Of a stretch of DNA of 30,279 nucleotides, positions 1 to 7,408 are shown piece by piece (within the stretch, counting starts at the first letter, position 1; the number at the start of each line of letters is the position of its first letter). Location of the stretch: positions 1-30,279 of the forward strand of contig PKTK01000014.1 in NCBI GenBank assembly GCA_002869165.1, written 5' to 3'. This DNA comes from Candidatus Parcubacteria bacterium (GTDB lineage: Bacteria > Patescibacteria > ABY1 > BM507 > UBA12075). The notes under the pieces were generated by a model. It ran no database searches. It worked only from the letters and a program-made list of their open reading frames with translations, and was not told where the DNA came from. The position numbers were made by a program, and so were the translations under genes.

Positions 1-330
1 GGATTTTTTTGTGTTGATATCGTGCTTGAACTCGAGCATGATTATACGTAAAAAATAAGGATATTAAATTTAGCAAGAAAGACAACGAAGAAACCTAGCA
101 CTACTTAACATGAGGGGGTGCCCTTTTCAGGGCTTCAAGTCTAGGGTATCGGCTCAAAATATAATCCCCGGATGGGGATTTTTTTGTGTTGATATCGTGC
201 TTGAACTCGAGCATGATTATACGTAAAAAATAAGGATATTAAATTTAGCAAGAAAGACAACGAAGAAACCTAGCGCTATTTAACATGAGGGGGTGCCCTT
301 CTCAGGGCTTCAAGTCTAGGGTTTCGGCTT
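1..330. repeat. 175-bp tandem repeat, two near-complete units
   Basis: Positions 1-155 and 176-330 are nearly identical, offset by exactly 175 bp, with about four substitutions. Each unit holds a GU-containing hairpin (stem ATCGTGCT with AGCATGAT), a CCTAG/CTAGG long-range pair and an inner GCCCT/AGGGC hairpin whose loop, not stem, varies (TTTC versus TCTC). Unit 1 ends in an intrinsic terminator (163-185). The window opens in the T-tract of what looks like the same terminator, so at least one more unit probably lies upstream. Short open frames exist on both strands (for example + strand 110-226), but nothing identifies them as genes. The best reading is a tandem array of a small structured RNA; the RNA class is unknown to me. 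Confidence 0.75.
163..185 (+). terminator. Intrinsic terminator inside repeat unit 1
   Basis: AATCCCC-GGAT-GGGGATT stem followed by a T-run. The same GGATTTTTTT tail occurs at position 1, which implies an identical terminator just outside the window. Confidence 0.7.
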
Positions 331-360
331 ATAAAATAAAGGGAAACCTTATTTTTATTA
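331..360 (+). terminator. Terminator-like hairpin after repeat unit 2
   Basis: AAATAAAGG-GAAA-CCTTATTTT with one bulged A, a GNRA-type loop and a following T-rich tract. It differs in sequence from the terminator of unit 1 but occupies the same place in the unit. Confidence 0.4.
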
Positions 361-372
361 TTGGAGTAAAAA

Positions 373-381
373 TGTTATAAT
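373..381 (+). promoter_or_regulatory. Extended -10 promoter of the gene at 412
   Basis: TGTTATAAT (extended TGn plus perfect TATAAT) with no good -35. Transcription should start near 388, leaving a leader of about 24 nt without a Shine-Dalgarno sequence. Confidence 0.5.
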
Positions 382-411
382 TAAAGAAATAATTATATTA
401 TTTACAAATAA

Positions 412-1440
412 ATGAAAAAAATATATCTAATATTATTAATAATTTTTTTTATAATATCTTTTGAATATGCAAGGGCAGATTTTTATTTGGACACAAATAT
501 TATCAATCTTGAGGCATATCAGGGAGGAGGAGATTTAAAAATGGTCAAGTTTTCAAATCATAGTACAACAGGCGAAGAAAGGAAGTTGGTCGTTGCTAAG
601 TACGATTTTGAGCATGACTACATAATGCCAAATTTAAAATATGAACAAAATATTTCAAAAGATTCAGATTTTTTTTATGTAGATATTTCATTAAATCTGC
701 CTTCGGATGCTAGTCCAGGTTCATATACGGGTGATATATTATTTCAAGAAGTAAGTCTTGATGGTAAACAAGTATATGAGAACATAGAACTTTCAATTAA
801 CTATACTATAAATGAAAAACTTAAAAAATGTAGAGATAGTGATGGTGGTGACATGACAACTATAAAAGGTCAAGTTCTATTTGAGGGAAAGTATTATAAA
901 GATGTTTGCACTAACTCAAAAGAACTTATTGAGTATTTTTGTGAAAACGATACACTAAAGCATGTTGGATATTTTTGTGATGATATTTGTGAAGATGGTG
1001 CTTGTGTGGTTAGAGCTTCGTCAGTAAATCGAAATGATATAAATAATACCAATCAGCAAAAAGCAAGCTTGGTCGGAGGAGTTGAAAAAAATAACAAAAA
1101 ACCGATTGATAACAAATTTTTGATATTGGGTTTTATTTTTATCGTTATTGGTATATCTTCAATAAAGTCAGCGTTTAAAAATAATTTTGTTGATATTAGC
1201 TCATCAACTTATGAAAAAGTTATTGGTTTTATCGTGTTGTTACTTGGTCTTGGTGCAATCGTTTATGCTATAAACATAAGTTTAGAAAAATTTTTTGGTG
1301 CGATATTCCCATTTTTATTTTTTATTTTTTTTATGTTGATGTTTTCAACGAAAATAAATCAACTTTCAAAAACTTCCACTGGCTCAAAATCACGAGAGAA
1401 TTTAATAAAATTGATAGAGAATAGCATTGAAAAAAAATAA
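412..1440 (+). CDS. Secreted Cys-rich protein with C-terminal membrane segments
   Basis: 342 aa, function not recognised. The N-terminus is a clear signal peptide (lysines, long hydrophobic stretch, probable cut after ARA, about residue 22). Residues ~23-130 look like an extracellular beta-sandwich. Residues ~138-200 hold a Cys-rich module that opens with a C-x-DSDGG motif and ends in C-DD-IC-EDGACV; such modules recur in surface proteins of archaea and Patescibacteria. After an Asn-rich linker, three hydrophobic segments follow (~233-253, ~268-288, ~293-313), so the folded part should lie outside and be anchored from the C-terminal side. The ATG at 412 fits the extended -10 promoter upstream. 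It converges on the next gene across a shared terminator. Confidence 0.8.
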   Translation: MKKIYLILLIIFFIISFEYARADFYLDTNIINLEAYQGGGDLKMVKFSNHSTTGEERKLVVAKYDFEHDYIMPNLKYEQNISKDSDFFYVDISLNLPSDASPGSYTGDILFQEVSLDGKQVYENIELSINYTINEKLKKCRDSDGGDMTTIKGQVLFEGKYYKDVCTNSKELIEYFCENDTLKHVGYFCDDICEDGACVVRASSVNRNDINNTNQQKASLVGGVEKNNKKPIDNKFLILGFIFIVIGISSIKSAFKNNFVDISSSTYEKVIGFIVLLLGLGAIVYAINISLEKFFGAIFPFLFFIFFMLMFSTKINQLSKTSTGSKSRENLIKLIENSIEKK

Positions 1441-1444
1441 AAAA

Positions 1445-1467
1445 AGACCCACATTTTTTGTGGATCT
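1445..1467. terminator. Bidirectional terminator between convergent genes
   Basis: Nine-base stem (AGACCCACA/TGTGGATCT, one mismatch) with a T-rich loop, an A-run on the left and a T-rich right flank. It can serve both the gene ending at 1440 and the opposing gene ending at 1475. Confidence 0.5.
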
Positions 1468-1474
1468 ATGTTTG

Positions 1475-1852
1475 TTATTTTTTTAACATTACTTCGTCAG
1501 CATGATAGTGTTTTTTTAAGGTCGTTATTATATTTTCTTTGACTTCGTCTAGATTAAAAGCTTCACCGATTTGTATAAAGATTTGATATCTTTCACTTAA
1601 GGAAATTTTTACGATTCCTGGGACCGTAAAAATTTTTTTTACAAGTACAGGTGTGCTCTTTTCGTCTAAGCTGGAAATAGTGTAAGAATTTGTTGTATCA
1701 TTTTTTCCAACTTCCTTATTTAAATTAAAGACCAAGGAACTTTTTTGATAAAGAGAGTTATCTATTATTTTAATAACCAGAATTTCTCCAGCGAATGAAA
1801 TGGACGAAAAAATAATCAACAGACTAAAACACAATAAGTAAATTTTTTTCAT
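1475..1852 (-). CDS. Secreted protein with an Nfu_N-like domain
   Basis: 125 aa from the ATG at 1852, chosen over an upstream start at 1891 because AGGAGG stands just upstream of it and the protein then opens with a perfect signal peptide (cut near SFA|GE). The mature part resembles the N-terminal scaffold domain of Nfu/NifU proteins: a stretch equivalent to 'SPLAKRLFxIPGVxxV' (here TPVLVKKIFTVPGIVKISLS) followed by a strand and a terminal helix. That family is cytoplasmic and acts in Fe-S cluster assembly, so a secreted copy is odd. The Nfu C-terminal CxxC domain is absent. The family call is from pattern memory and is tentative; being secreted is well supported. Confidence 0.65.
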   Translation of the reverse strand: MKKIYLLCFSLLIIFSSISFAGEILVIKIIDNSLYQKSSLVFNLNKEVGKNDTTNSYTISSLDEKSTPVLVKKIFTVPGIVKISLSERYQIFIQIGEAFNLDEVKENIITTLKKHYHADEVMLKK

Positions 1853-1957
1853 AAGCTCCTCCTTTTTTGTTTGTTTTCTACATTTAATCAATTATTACAA
1901 ATAAAGTCAATAATATCTCTTTTTAGGCTATTTAAGTATCAAATAAATAAGTATTTA

Positions 1958-1986
1958 TTGTTATTGTGTTAATATTATGATATTAT
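1958..1986 (+). promoter_or_regulatory. Sigma70 promoter of the AbrB-HAD-surface protein operon
   Basis: TTGTTA (1958-1963), 17-bp spacer, TATTAT (1981-1986) preceded by TGA. The predicted start, near 1993, falls at the left edge of the 42-bp palindrome. Confidence 0.55.
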
Positions 1987-1991
1987 TTAAA

Positions 1992-2033
1992 AAAGGGTAT
2001 TAATAGGGTATTAATACCCTATTAATACCCTTT
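1992..2033. promoter_or_regulatory. Perfect 42-bp palindrome, probable operator
   Basis: The two 21-bp arms are exact reverse complements. Inside, GGGTA half-sites stand at 1995 and 2006 and TACCC half-sites at 2015 and 2026, so copies of GGGTATTAATA are spaced 11 bp apart, about one helical turn. It overlaps the predicted transcription start and lies 13 bp before the ATG of an AbrB-type DNA-binding protein. The simplest reading is an autoregulatory operator able to hold two dimers. It is not terminator-like, because no T-run follows. Confidence 0.7.
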
Positions 2034-2046
2034 AAAGTATGAAAAA

Positions 2047-2202
2047 ATGTATAAATACACTAGAAAAGTAATAAAAAACAATCAAGGAACCTACTATCTT
2101 AGTCTTCCCAAGGAGATCGTTTCCTCTCTTAGAATCAAAGATGGGCAAAAATTAAATTTATTTCAAAAAGGAAAAAATATTATTATTGAAGATTGGAAAT
2201 AA
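2047..2202 (+). CDS. AbrB/SpoVT-MazE-like DNA-binding protein
   Basis: 51 aa, ATG to TAA. It matches the swapped-hairpin AbrB fold: a basic start (KYTRKVIKNNQGTYYLSLPK) with the 'S-Y-x-x-x-L-P-K-E-I' core, then 'L-x-I-K-D-G-Q-K-L' and a final beta strand IIIEDWK. Such proteins are dimeric transcription factors or antitoxins. No toxin gene is adjacent, so an antitoxin role is unlikely; the next gene is a HAD phosphatase only 4 bp downstream. The palindrome at 1992-2033 is the likely target, which suggests autoregulation of this three-gene unit. An upstream ATG at 2039 is out of frame. Confidence 0.85.
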   Translation: MYKYTRKVIKNNQGTYYLSLPKEIVSSLRIKDGQKLNLFQKGKNIIIEDWK

Positions 2203-2206
2203 TAAT

Positions 2207-2800
2207 ATGTTAAAAGCAGTTGTCTTTGATTTTGATGGCGTTATTCATGATACTTTTAGAATAACCTATAATATTGTAAAGAAAATATACCCTGATCTAA
2301 GCACCAAGGAGTATAAAGATTTTTTTAATGGTAATGTGAGAAAAAACAAAAAAGCTAACAAGTCTTTTTTGGAAAAATATTTTAAATGCCAAAACGAGGA
2401 GTTCAAGAATTTAGTAATGTGTAGGGAGACAAGAGAAATGCTCACGAGTTTAAGCAAGAAGTATTCTCTTTTTATAATAAGTTCAAACATGGAACTTGCT
2501 ATGAATGATTATTTGAAAAACAATCATGCAAAAGGCCTGTTTACTAGAGTTTTGGGAGTAGAAACACATACCTTAAAAACAAAAAAATTTAAAATTTTAA
2601 TGAAGGAGTACGGTTTAGAAAAAAATGAAATAATTTTTGTAACAGATACTTTGGGAGATATATTGGAAGCCAATGAAGTAGGCATACATAGTCTGGCAGT
2701 CGATTTTGGTTTTCATGATGTTTCTAGATTAAAAAAAGGCAAGCCTGTCAAAATTGTTTCAGATTATCAAGAGATGATCAAGGTTATAAACTCAATATAA
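2207..2800 (+). CDS. HAD-superfamily phosphatase
   Basis: 197 aa from the ATG at 2207; a TTG at 2186 would overlap the preceding gene and add nothing conserved. HAD motif I is VVFDFDGVIHDT with nucleophile Asp8 and acid/base Asp10; motif II is FIISSN (Ser); motif III is a Lys in the KTKKFK stretch; motif IV is IFVTDTLGDILEA. An alpha-helical C1 cap lies between motifs I and II, as in phosphoglycolate-phosphatase/Gph-type enzymes. It should hydrolyse a small phosphate ester; the substrate cannot be told. It is the second gene of a tight unit, 4 bp after the AbrB-like gene and 1 bp before the surface protein gene. Confidence 0.85.
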   Translation: MLKAVVFDFDGVIHDTFRITYNIVKKIYPDLSTKEYKDFFNGNVRKNKKANKSFLEKYFKCQNEEFKNLVMCRETREMLTSLSKKYSLFIISSNMELAMNDYLKNNHAKGLFTRVLGVETHTLKTKKFKILMKEYGLEKNEIIFVTDTLGDILEANEVGIHSLAVDFGFHDVSRLKKGKPVKIVSDYQEMIKVINSI

Positions 2801-2801
2801 T

Positions 2802-3863
2802 ATGAAAAAAGAAACTTATCTTTTGTCGTTTTTCATAGCTCTGGCTATTTTAATAGCTATGGTAAATATTTATTTTGCCCCAGATTTTCAAAAAAAAGAA
2901 ACGGATGCAAGTGGTTTTGGCATTTCTCCTCCTTATGTGCAGTCAGAGTCATTGGTAGCTGGAGAGGGATTTTCACAGAGGATAAGAGTTCTAAGAGGTG
3001 ATACTGGTAGAAAGCAAAAGGTAGTAGCGCGAGTTGATTCACAAGAACTTCTTGATTGGATAAGTTTTAAGCCAGAGGAATTATTTTTCGCCGAAGGAGA
3101 GAGAACTCTTTGGGTAACGGTAAATGTTAAGTCGCCAGTTAACGCACTAAACGGTGAACATCAAGGTTATGTTTATTTTGCTATTTTACCAGCTGAGGGT
3201 AATACTAGCGGAGTAGGAATAAATCTAGGAGCAAGAGCCGATATTGATATTAATATTATAGATGGTAGAGAAATTGGCGATGATACTATAACTGAAAAAG
3301 TCATTCAGCTAAATAATGATACTATGGTTGATAAATTAAGAGGAAGGTTCTTGATACGTCCATATTCAAAAGGGGAAATATATTATATTCACCCTAATTT
3401 AGATATAGCTTATTATTTGGTAGATGAAAATGATTTTAGACCATTGCTTGACGAAGTGGCCAGAGGTATTGATGATAATCTGTTAATGAAAATCCCGTTA
3501 GACGAAACACATTTTTTTGGCATTGATACAGATGAAGATGGTTTGCCTGATGACATTGAAATGTCTATTGGAACAGAAATTGAAAATCCAGACACAGATG
3601 GAGATGGCTTTGGTGACTATGAAGAAATAATGTCAGAATTCTCGCCATTTCAGGTGGATGAGGTTTTTGAAACAGACAAAATTTTGGCTGAAAATTTAGC
3701 TGGGGAGTTACTACTTCAAGTAGAAAACAAAGGACAACTTTGGTATATTGATCCAAGTTCTGCTAAGCGAATAATGATAAGTGATGTTAGTAATTTTATT
3801 GATATAGTAAAGACTTTTGCCTTGGGTATTTCAGAGGACAATTTTGGGAAAATTGTTAAATAG
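2802..3863 (+). CDS. Membrane-anchored surface protein with Ca-binding repeats and WYV-type modules
   Basis: 353 aa. One N-terminal membrane helix (~5-25) anchors an extracellular chain. Residues ~40-155 look like a beta-sandwich. Two copies of a ~50-residue module follow, one degenerate (GRFLIRPYSKGEIYYIHP, ~184) and one at the C-terminus (GELLLQVENKGQLWYIDP, ~300). Between them lie thrombospondin type 3-like calcium loops (DTDEDGLPDD and DTDGDGFGD). The same order of module and loops recurs in the C39-like protease at 21773. The function is probably cell-surface structural. The gene starts 1 bp after the HAD stop (TAATATG), so translational coupling is likely. Confidence 0.75.
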   Translation: MKKETYLLSFFIALAILIAMVNIYFAPDFQKKETDASGFGISPPYVQSESLVAGEGFSQRIRVLRGDTGRKQKVVARVDSQELLDWISFKPEELFFAEGERTLWVTVNVKSPVNALNGEHQGYVYFAILPAEGNTSGVGINLGARADIDINIIDGREIGDDTITEKVIQLNNDTMVDKLRGRFLIRPYSKGEIYYIHPNLDIAYYLVDENDFRPLLDEVARGIDDNLLMKIPLDETHFFGIDTDEDGLPDDIEMSIGTEIENPDTDGDGFGDYEEIMSEFSPFQVDEVFETDKILAENLAGELLLQVENKGQLWYIDPSSAKRIMISDVSNFIDIVKTFALGISEDNFGKIVK

Positions 3864-3869
3864 TATTAT

Positions 3870-3960
3870 TTAATAATCACCCTAACTCCTGCCCTAGGGC
3901 ACTTTCTCTCACTTTGTGATTCACCTTGTCCTTGAAAAGGAGGGGAAAAATAAAGAGAAA
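3870..3960. repeat. Repeat-like GC-richer intergenic stretch
   Basis: A stretch containing the palindrome GCCCTAGGGC and polypurine/polypyrimidine tracts, with base composition unlike its surroundings. It resembles the remnants of REP-like elements seen elsewhere in the window but lacks full inverted termini. No gene seen. Confidence 0.25.
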
Positions 3961-3969
3961 ATAAAAGTA

Positions 3970-3998
3970 TTGTCAAAATGTTATTCATGTGATATAGT
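3970..3998 (+). promoter_or_regulatory. Promoter upstream of tRNA-Tyr
   Basis: TTGTCA, 17-bp spacer, TATAGT, with TGA directly before the -10. A short AAAAGC/GCTTTT hairpin with a T-run (about 4011-4040) lies between it and the tRNA and could attenuate or terminate; this is uncertain. Confidence 0.55.
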
Positions 3999-4080
3999 AT
4001 TTAAGTAAAAAATAAAAGCCCAAAGAGCTTTTTATTTTTTTAAACAATTAAAATAGGTTAATAATTTTTAATTGAATATA

Positions 4081-4162
4081 GGGTCGGTACTAAAGCGGTC
4101 AACTAGGGCAGACTGTAAATCTGCTGGCTCAGCCTTCGTAGGTTCGAATCCTACCCGGCCCA
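4081..4162 (+). tRNA. tRNA-Tyr (anticodon GTA)
   Basis: The acceptor stem GGGTCGG pairs with CCGGCCC (one GU), the anticodon arm is GCAGA-CTGTAAA-TCTGC with anticodon GTA, the long class II variable arm is as expected for bacterial tRNA-Tyr, and the T-arm is GTAGG-TTCGAAT-CCTAC. The discriminator is A4162. The 3' CCA is not encoded (CAC follows), so it must be added by CCA transferase. Confidence 0.95.
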
Positions 4163-4170
4163 CACTAGAC

Positions 4171-4199
4171 AAAATATAGCATTCATGCTATATTTTTTT
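4171..4199 (+). terminator. Intrinsic terminator of tRNA-Tyr
   Basis: AAATATAGCA-TTC-TGCTATATTT perfect stem plus T-run, starting 9 nt after the tRNA. Confidence 0.75.
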
Positions 4200-4249
4200 A
4201 TTCAAGAAAATAAACTGATCTTTAAAATAATTAACTGAAGAGGTGATTC

Positions 4250-5107
4250 ATGTCTGACTGGGTGGGAAAATGGAATTATAAGCCAAAATTTATTGGTGAT
4301 TTTGATCAGGATACAATGGAAAGATTTAAAGTCGCACAAATGCAGGAACTATTTAATGTGAGAACAATACAAAGGACAGCTTTTCTCAATGACATTTTGG
4401 ACAAGGTGATTTATTTTGCTAATGAGGTTTTGGATGATTTATTATTTCCTAGAATTGATATCTCAAAAGAACAATTTTGCCTACTTACCAAAAAGGAGTT
4501 TGATGAAAAGGTTGCCATGAGGGATAGTGACGCTGGCAAATGCCATACGGGATTTGTTTATGTTATGGTCAACAAAGATATTGTTAGGTTTATTCATGAC
4601 TTGACTCATGAAATTTCTCATCTTGTCTCATTCTATTGTTTAATAATCAAAAAGCTGTCACCTTGCAAACAATCAGTTAGTAATCAACAAGGCTATACGA
4701 TTAATTGTAGAAATGGAAGACATTATTTTGGTGGATTAGATGAGGCTACGACTGAGCTTTTTGCAAGGAGAATACGAAAAAAAATCGTTGATCAGACAGA
4801 TTTATTGTCGTTTGAAGAGTGGAATAAATTGTGTAGTTTTTTCGTGTATATTAGAAATGTGTCATTGCTTATAACGCTACTGACTACTTATATTGAAAGT
4901 GACATATCGGATAAGTTGTTATTTAAATCATATATAGATGGTTCATCAGATTTTCTCAAAGCGGTTGAACGTGTATTGCCTGGGGCAAATAAACATTTAA
5001 TGACACTTGAAGGCGATACTATGGATGTGGGGGTGATTGCTTATCGTATGGGTGGCAAAAGACTTGAGAGTGCGTTCAAAAAGGAACTTTCATATTTTTT
5101 CCCATAG
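4250..5107 (+). CDS. Putative zinc metallopeptidase (HEISH)
   Basis: 285 aa, no signal peptide, so probably cytoplasmic. The motif HDLTHEISHLV gives the zinc ligands His120 and His124 and catalytic Glu121 of the HExxH class. About 40 residues later comes GGLDEATTELFA; Glu165 or Glu169 could be the third ligand, as in gluzincins. The rest is mostly helical and I do not recognise the family; the substrate is unknown. GAGGTG stands 6 nt before the ATG and supports this start. It stands alone between the tRNA terminator and its own strong terminator. Confidence 0.7.
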   Translation: MSDWVGKWNYKPKFIGDFDQDTMERFKVAQMQELFNVRTIQRTAFLNDILDKVIYFANEVLDDLLFPRIDISKEQFCLLTKKEFDEKVAMRDSDAGKCHTGFVYVMVNKDIVRFIHDLTHEISHLVSFYCLIIKKLSPCKQSVSNQQGYTINCRNGRHYFGGLDEATTELFARRIRKKIVDQTDLLSFEEWNKLCSFFVYIRNVSLLITLLTTYIESDISDKLLFKSYIDGSSDFLKAVERVLPGANKHLMTLEGDTMDVGVIAYRMGGKRLESAFKKELSYFFP

Positions 5108-5123
5108 CCATTATTTTTTTTAT

Positions 5124-5158
5124 ATCTCGTAACAAACTATTTGTTACGAGATTTTTTA
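5124..5158 (+). terminator. Strong intrinsic terminator
   Basis: 13-bp perfect stem (ATCTCGTAACAAA/TTTGTTACGAGAT), 3-nt loop, then TTTTT. Confidence 0.85.
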
Positions 5159-5232
5159 TTTTATTAAATTTGCTATTAGTAATGTATCACAAATGGGATG
5201 TAATTGTAGTATACCAAATAACAGATAAATTT

Positions 5233-5515
5233 ATGAGCAAATCTGCTATGATCTGAGCCAGGATCGAAGAAAAATTAAAAGAGGTAATTAAAAAAGCTTT
5301 TCTTGAATTTTTACTAGCCTGATTGATAAAATATTTACGAAGATTAACTATCGAGTTGAGTGTTACTACAAGACGTATTCAAGCCAGTTTGAATGTCAGG
5401 TCGGTCCGTTTTGGAAAAAAGTCATAATTGGGATGAATATCCCTTTATGGCATTAAGGGTTTTTGAAAAAGACGGTATAACTTACTGCTGTGCTGAACCT
5501 GTGAATGTCGGGTGA
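5233..5515 (+). pseudogene. Degenerate or recoded coding-like stretch
   Basis: From the ATG at 5233 one frame reads as a plausible basic, helical protein (RIEEKLKEVIKKAFLEFLL, later SVTTRRIQASLNVRSVRFGK) but carries TGA at 5254-5256 and 5320-5322. At the A6 run near 5415-5420 a +1 shift continues into SHNWDEYPFMALRVFEKDG and ITYCCAEPVNVG, ending at TGA 5513-5515, about 20 nt before an intrinsic terminator. A free-standing 40-codon ORF (5393-5515) is the intact alternative. No family is recognised. The readings are a decayed gene, a recoded gene or chance; a structured RNA of ~340 nt is also possible. The rest of 5160-5672 shows only the terminator and the pil promoter. Confidence 0.35.
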
Positions 5516-5536
5516 AATAGTATTTTGTGTAAATTT

Positions 5537-5576
5537 AAGGGAATTGCGTTATTTACGTACTTCCCTTGTTTTTTTA
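5537..5576 (+). terminator. Intrinsic terminator
   Basis: AAGGGAA/TTCCCTT stem with an inner GCGT/ACGT pairing and a T-run from 5568. It marks the end of some transcript in the 5160-5540 interval. Confidence 0.65.
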
Positions 5577-5624
5577 TAAAAAATCACTTTTTATAATTTT
5601 TATTGTTTGGATTATTTAATAAAC

Positions 5625-5653
5625 TTGATTTTTTTGTGAAAATGTGATATAAT
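5625..5653 (+). promoter_or_regulatory. Promoter of the type IV pilus operon
   Basis: TTGATT, 17-bp spacer, TATAAT with TGA before the -10. Predicted start near 5660, giving a leader of about 13 nt for pilB. Confidence 0.7.
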
Positions 5654-5672
5654 TTTTTATTAAAAAAATATT

Positions 5673-7406
5673 ATGATTATAAAAATTGGAAAAGGTAAAA
5701 AAATTGCTAATTTACGCAAAAAACTACTAAAAAGTGATTGTTTGAGCAAAGATCAAATGCAGATAGTTTTTAAAAATTCTCGAAAAAATAGGGGATTTTT
5801 AAGTGATTTGATTTTAAGTGAAGTTTCCATAGATAAAGAGGATAGAGCTTTGGAAATGCTTTCAGAATATCACGATTTACCTGTTATTTTACTTCGAAAT
5901 AAAAAAATTCCCTTTCAAACTCTATCTACTATTCCCAAAGAAATAGCCAGCAATTTAAAAGTGGTAGTGTTTCAAAAAACTAAACATTCTCTGTATGTAG
6001 CTACCACTTGTCCAGAGAATAAGGCTATTTTTGATTTTTTTAGCAAAAGAACAGACCTGAGAATAAAATTATTCATTACTACCAATAAAGACATCGAAGA
6101 AGGAATTAAGAGATACGCGCTATATTCACGTATGAGTTTACCAGAATACGAAGAGGCGAATAGTGAAAAAACTCAAAATGAACTAAAAGATGTTATTCCT
6201 GTTAGAAAAAAGCTGAATGACATACTGGAAAAAAGTATTGCTGCTGAAGCTTCTGATATTCACATAGAACCAAATCATGACAAGATTACGGTACGTTTTA
6301 GAATTGACGGCATCTTGCAAAAAACACAAGAGTTACCTAAATCTCTTTTACCAGCCGTAGCTGCTAGAGTTAAGTTAATGGCCAATTTAAAAATTGATGA
6401 GCATATGGTGCCGCAAGATGGTCGTTTTCATTTTCAATATAATGACAGACAAGTTGCTTTTAGGGTCTCGATCATTCCAACTTTGAATGGTCCAAAGATC
6501 GCTATGCGTGTTCTTGAAATGAATAAGAAGAGTTTTAGTTTGCAAAAACTAGGGTTCAATAAAATTCATTTACAGACTGTAAAAGATAATTTAAACTTGG
6601 CAGATGGAATGATACTAGCTACTGGTCCGACTGGATCTGGTAAAACCACCTCTCTTTATACTTTACTTCAAATGATAAATAAGGACGGAATAAATATCTC
6701 AACCATTGAAGATCCAATTGAATACGGGATAGATAATGTAAACCAAATGCAAATCAGAGAAGATTTTGGTTTAAGTTTTGCTGAAGGCCTACGCTCGCTA
6801 TTGAGACAAGATCCAGATGTGATCATGGTGGGGGAGATTAGAGATGATAAAACTGCCAAGATCGCTGCTGGTTCAGCCATGACAGGGCATTTGGTTCTCT
6901 CAACTCTTCATACCAATAATGCATTACTTGCTTCTCAGCGTCTTATTGAAATGGGACTTCAGCCTTACTTGGTTTCTTCAGTTTTGAGAATGGTTGTTGG
7001 TCAACGTTTGGTCAGAAAAGCCTGCCCTAAATGTAGTATCAAATCAAGAAGCAACGACAAAGTGTTAGAAAGTTTTGAGAATGATTTAAATATTAATAAA
7101 ACCATCGAAAAGCTCTATAGACTTGGTTTGATCCAAAGTAAAGATATTGAAAGTTTTGATATCGTCAAAACCAAGGGTTGTAGACATTGTCACAAAAGTG
7201 GCTATCAAGGCAGGATGGGAATCTATGAAGTATTCGAACTTGATGATGAAGTTAGGCGATTGGTTGCTAAAGATGTAAATGAAAGTACCTTGAGAGAACA
7301 CATGGAAGCTAAGAACTATGTAACAATGAGTGAAGATGGTATTTTAAAAGCGCTCACTGGACAAACAACATTTGAAGAAGTCCTTCGAGTAACTAAAGCC
7401 CACTAA
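5673..7406 (+). CDS. pilB: Type IV pilus assembly ATPase PilB (GspE family)
   Basis: 577 aa, the usual size. The N-terminal MshEN/GspE_N domain spans ~15-150. The ATPase core has the conserved EASDIHIEP (~192), Walker A GPTGSGKT (318-325), Asp box STIEDPIEYG, Walker B DPDVIMVGEIRD (~380-391) and His box TGHLVLSTLHTN (~404-415). Two CxxC pairs (Cys451/454 and Cys503/506) form the zinc site typical of PilB/GspE, with a helical insert between them. It is the hexameric cytoplasmic motor that drives pilin polymerisation. First gene of the operon; pilC follows after 2 bp. No Shine-Dalgarno in the very short leader. No PilT retraction ATPase is seen here. Confidence 0.95.
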   Translation: MIIKIGKGKKIANLRKKLLKSDCLSKDQMQIVFKNSRKNRGFLSDLILSEVSIDKEDRALEMLSEYHDLPVILLRNKKIPFQTLSTIPKEIASNLKVVVFQKTKHSLYVATTCPENKAIFDFFSKRTDLRIKLFITTNKDIEEGIKRYALYSRMSLPEYEEANSEKTQNELKDVIPVRKKLNDILEKSIAAEASDIHIEPNHDKITVRFRIDGILQKTQELPKSLLPAVAARVKLMANLKIDEHMVPQDGRFHFQYNDRQVAFRVSIIPTLNGPKIAMRVLEMNKKSFSLQKLGFNKIHLQTVKDNLNLADGMILATGPTGSGKTTSLYTLLQMINKDGINISTIEDPIEYGIDNVNQMQIREDFGLSFAEGLRSLLRQDPDVIMVGEIRDDKTAKIAAGSAMTGHLVLSTLHTNNALLASQRLIEMGLQPYLVSSVLRMVVGQRLVRKACPKCSIKSRSNDKVLESFENDLNINKTIEKLYRLGLIQSKDIESFDIVKTKGCRHCHKSGYQGRMGIYEVFELDDEVRRLVAKDVNESTLREHMEAKNYVTMSEDGILKALTGQTTFEEVLRVTKAH

Positions 7407-7408
7407 AT

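Noticed and set aside
1..360. CRISPR array
   Set aside because: The repeated unit is 175 bp with no short repeat/spacer alternation and no cas genes nearby.
2039..2202. ATG at 2039 as start of the AbrB-like gene
   Set aside because: It is out of frame with the conserved domain; 2047 is in frame.
2047..2800. Toxin-antitoxin pair
   Set aside because: The gene after the AbrB-like protein is a HAD phosphatase with full catalytic motifs, not a known toxin family.
5160..5580. tmRNA, RNase P RNA, SRP RNA or 6S RNA
   Set aside because: None of the core motifs (tRNA-like T-arm, tag frame, GAGGAAAGTCC, SRP GNAR tetraloop region) could be found.
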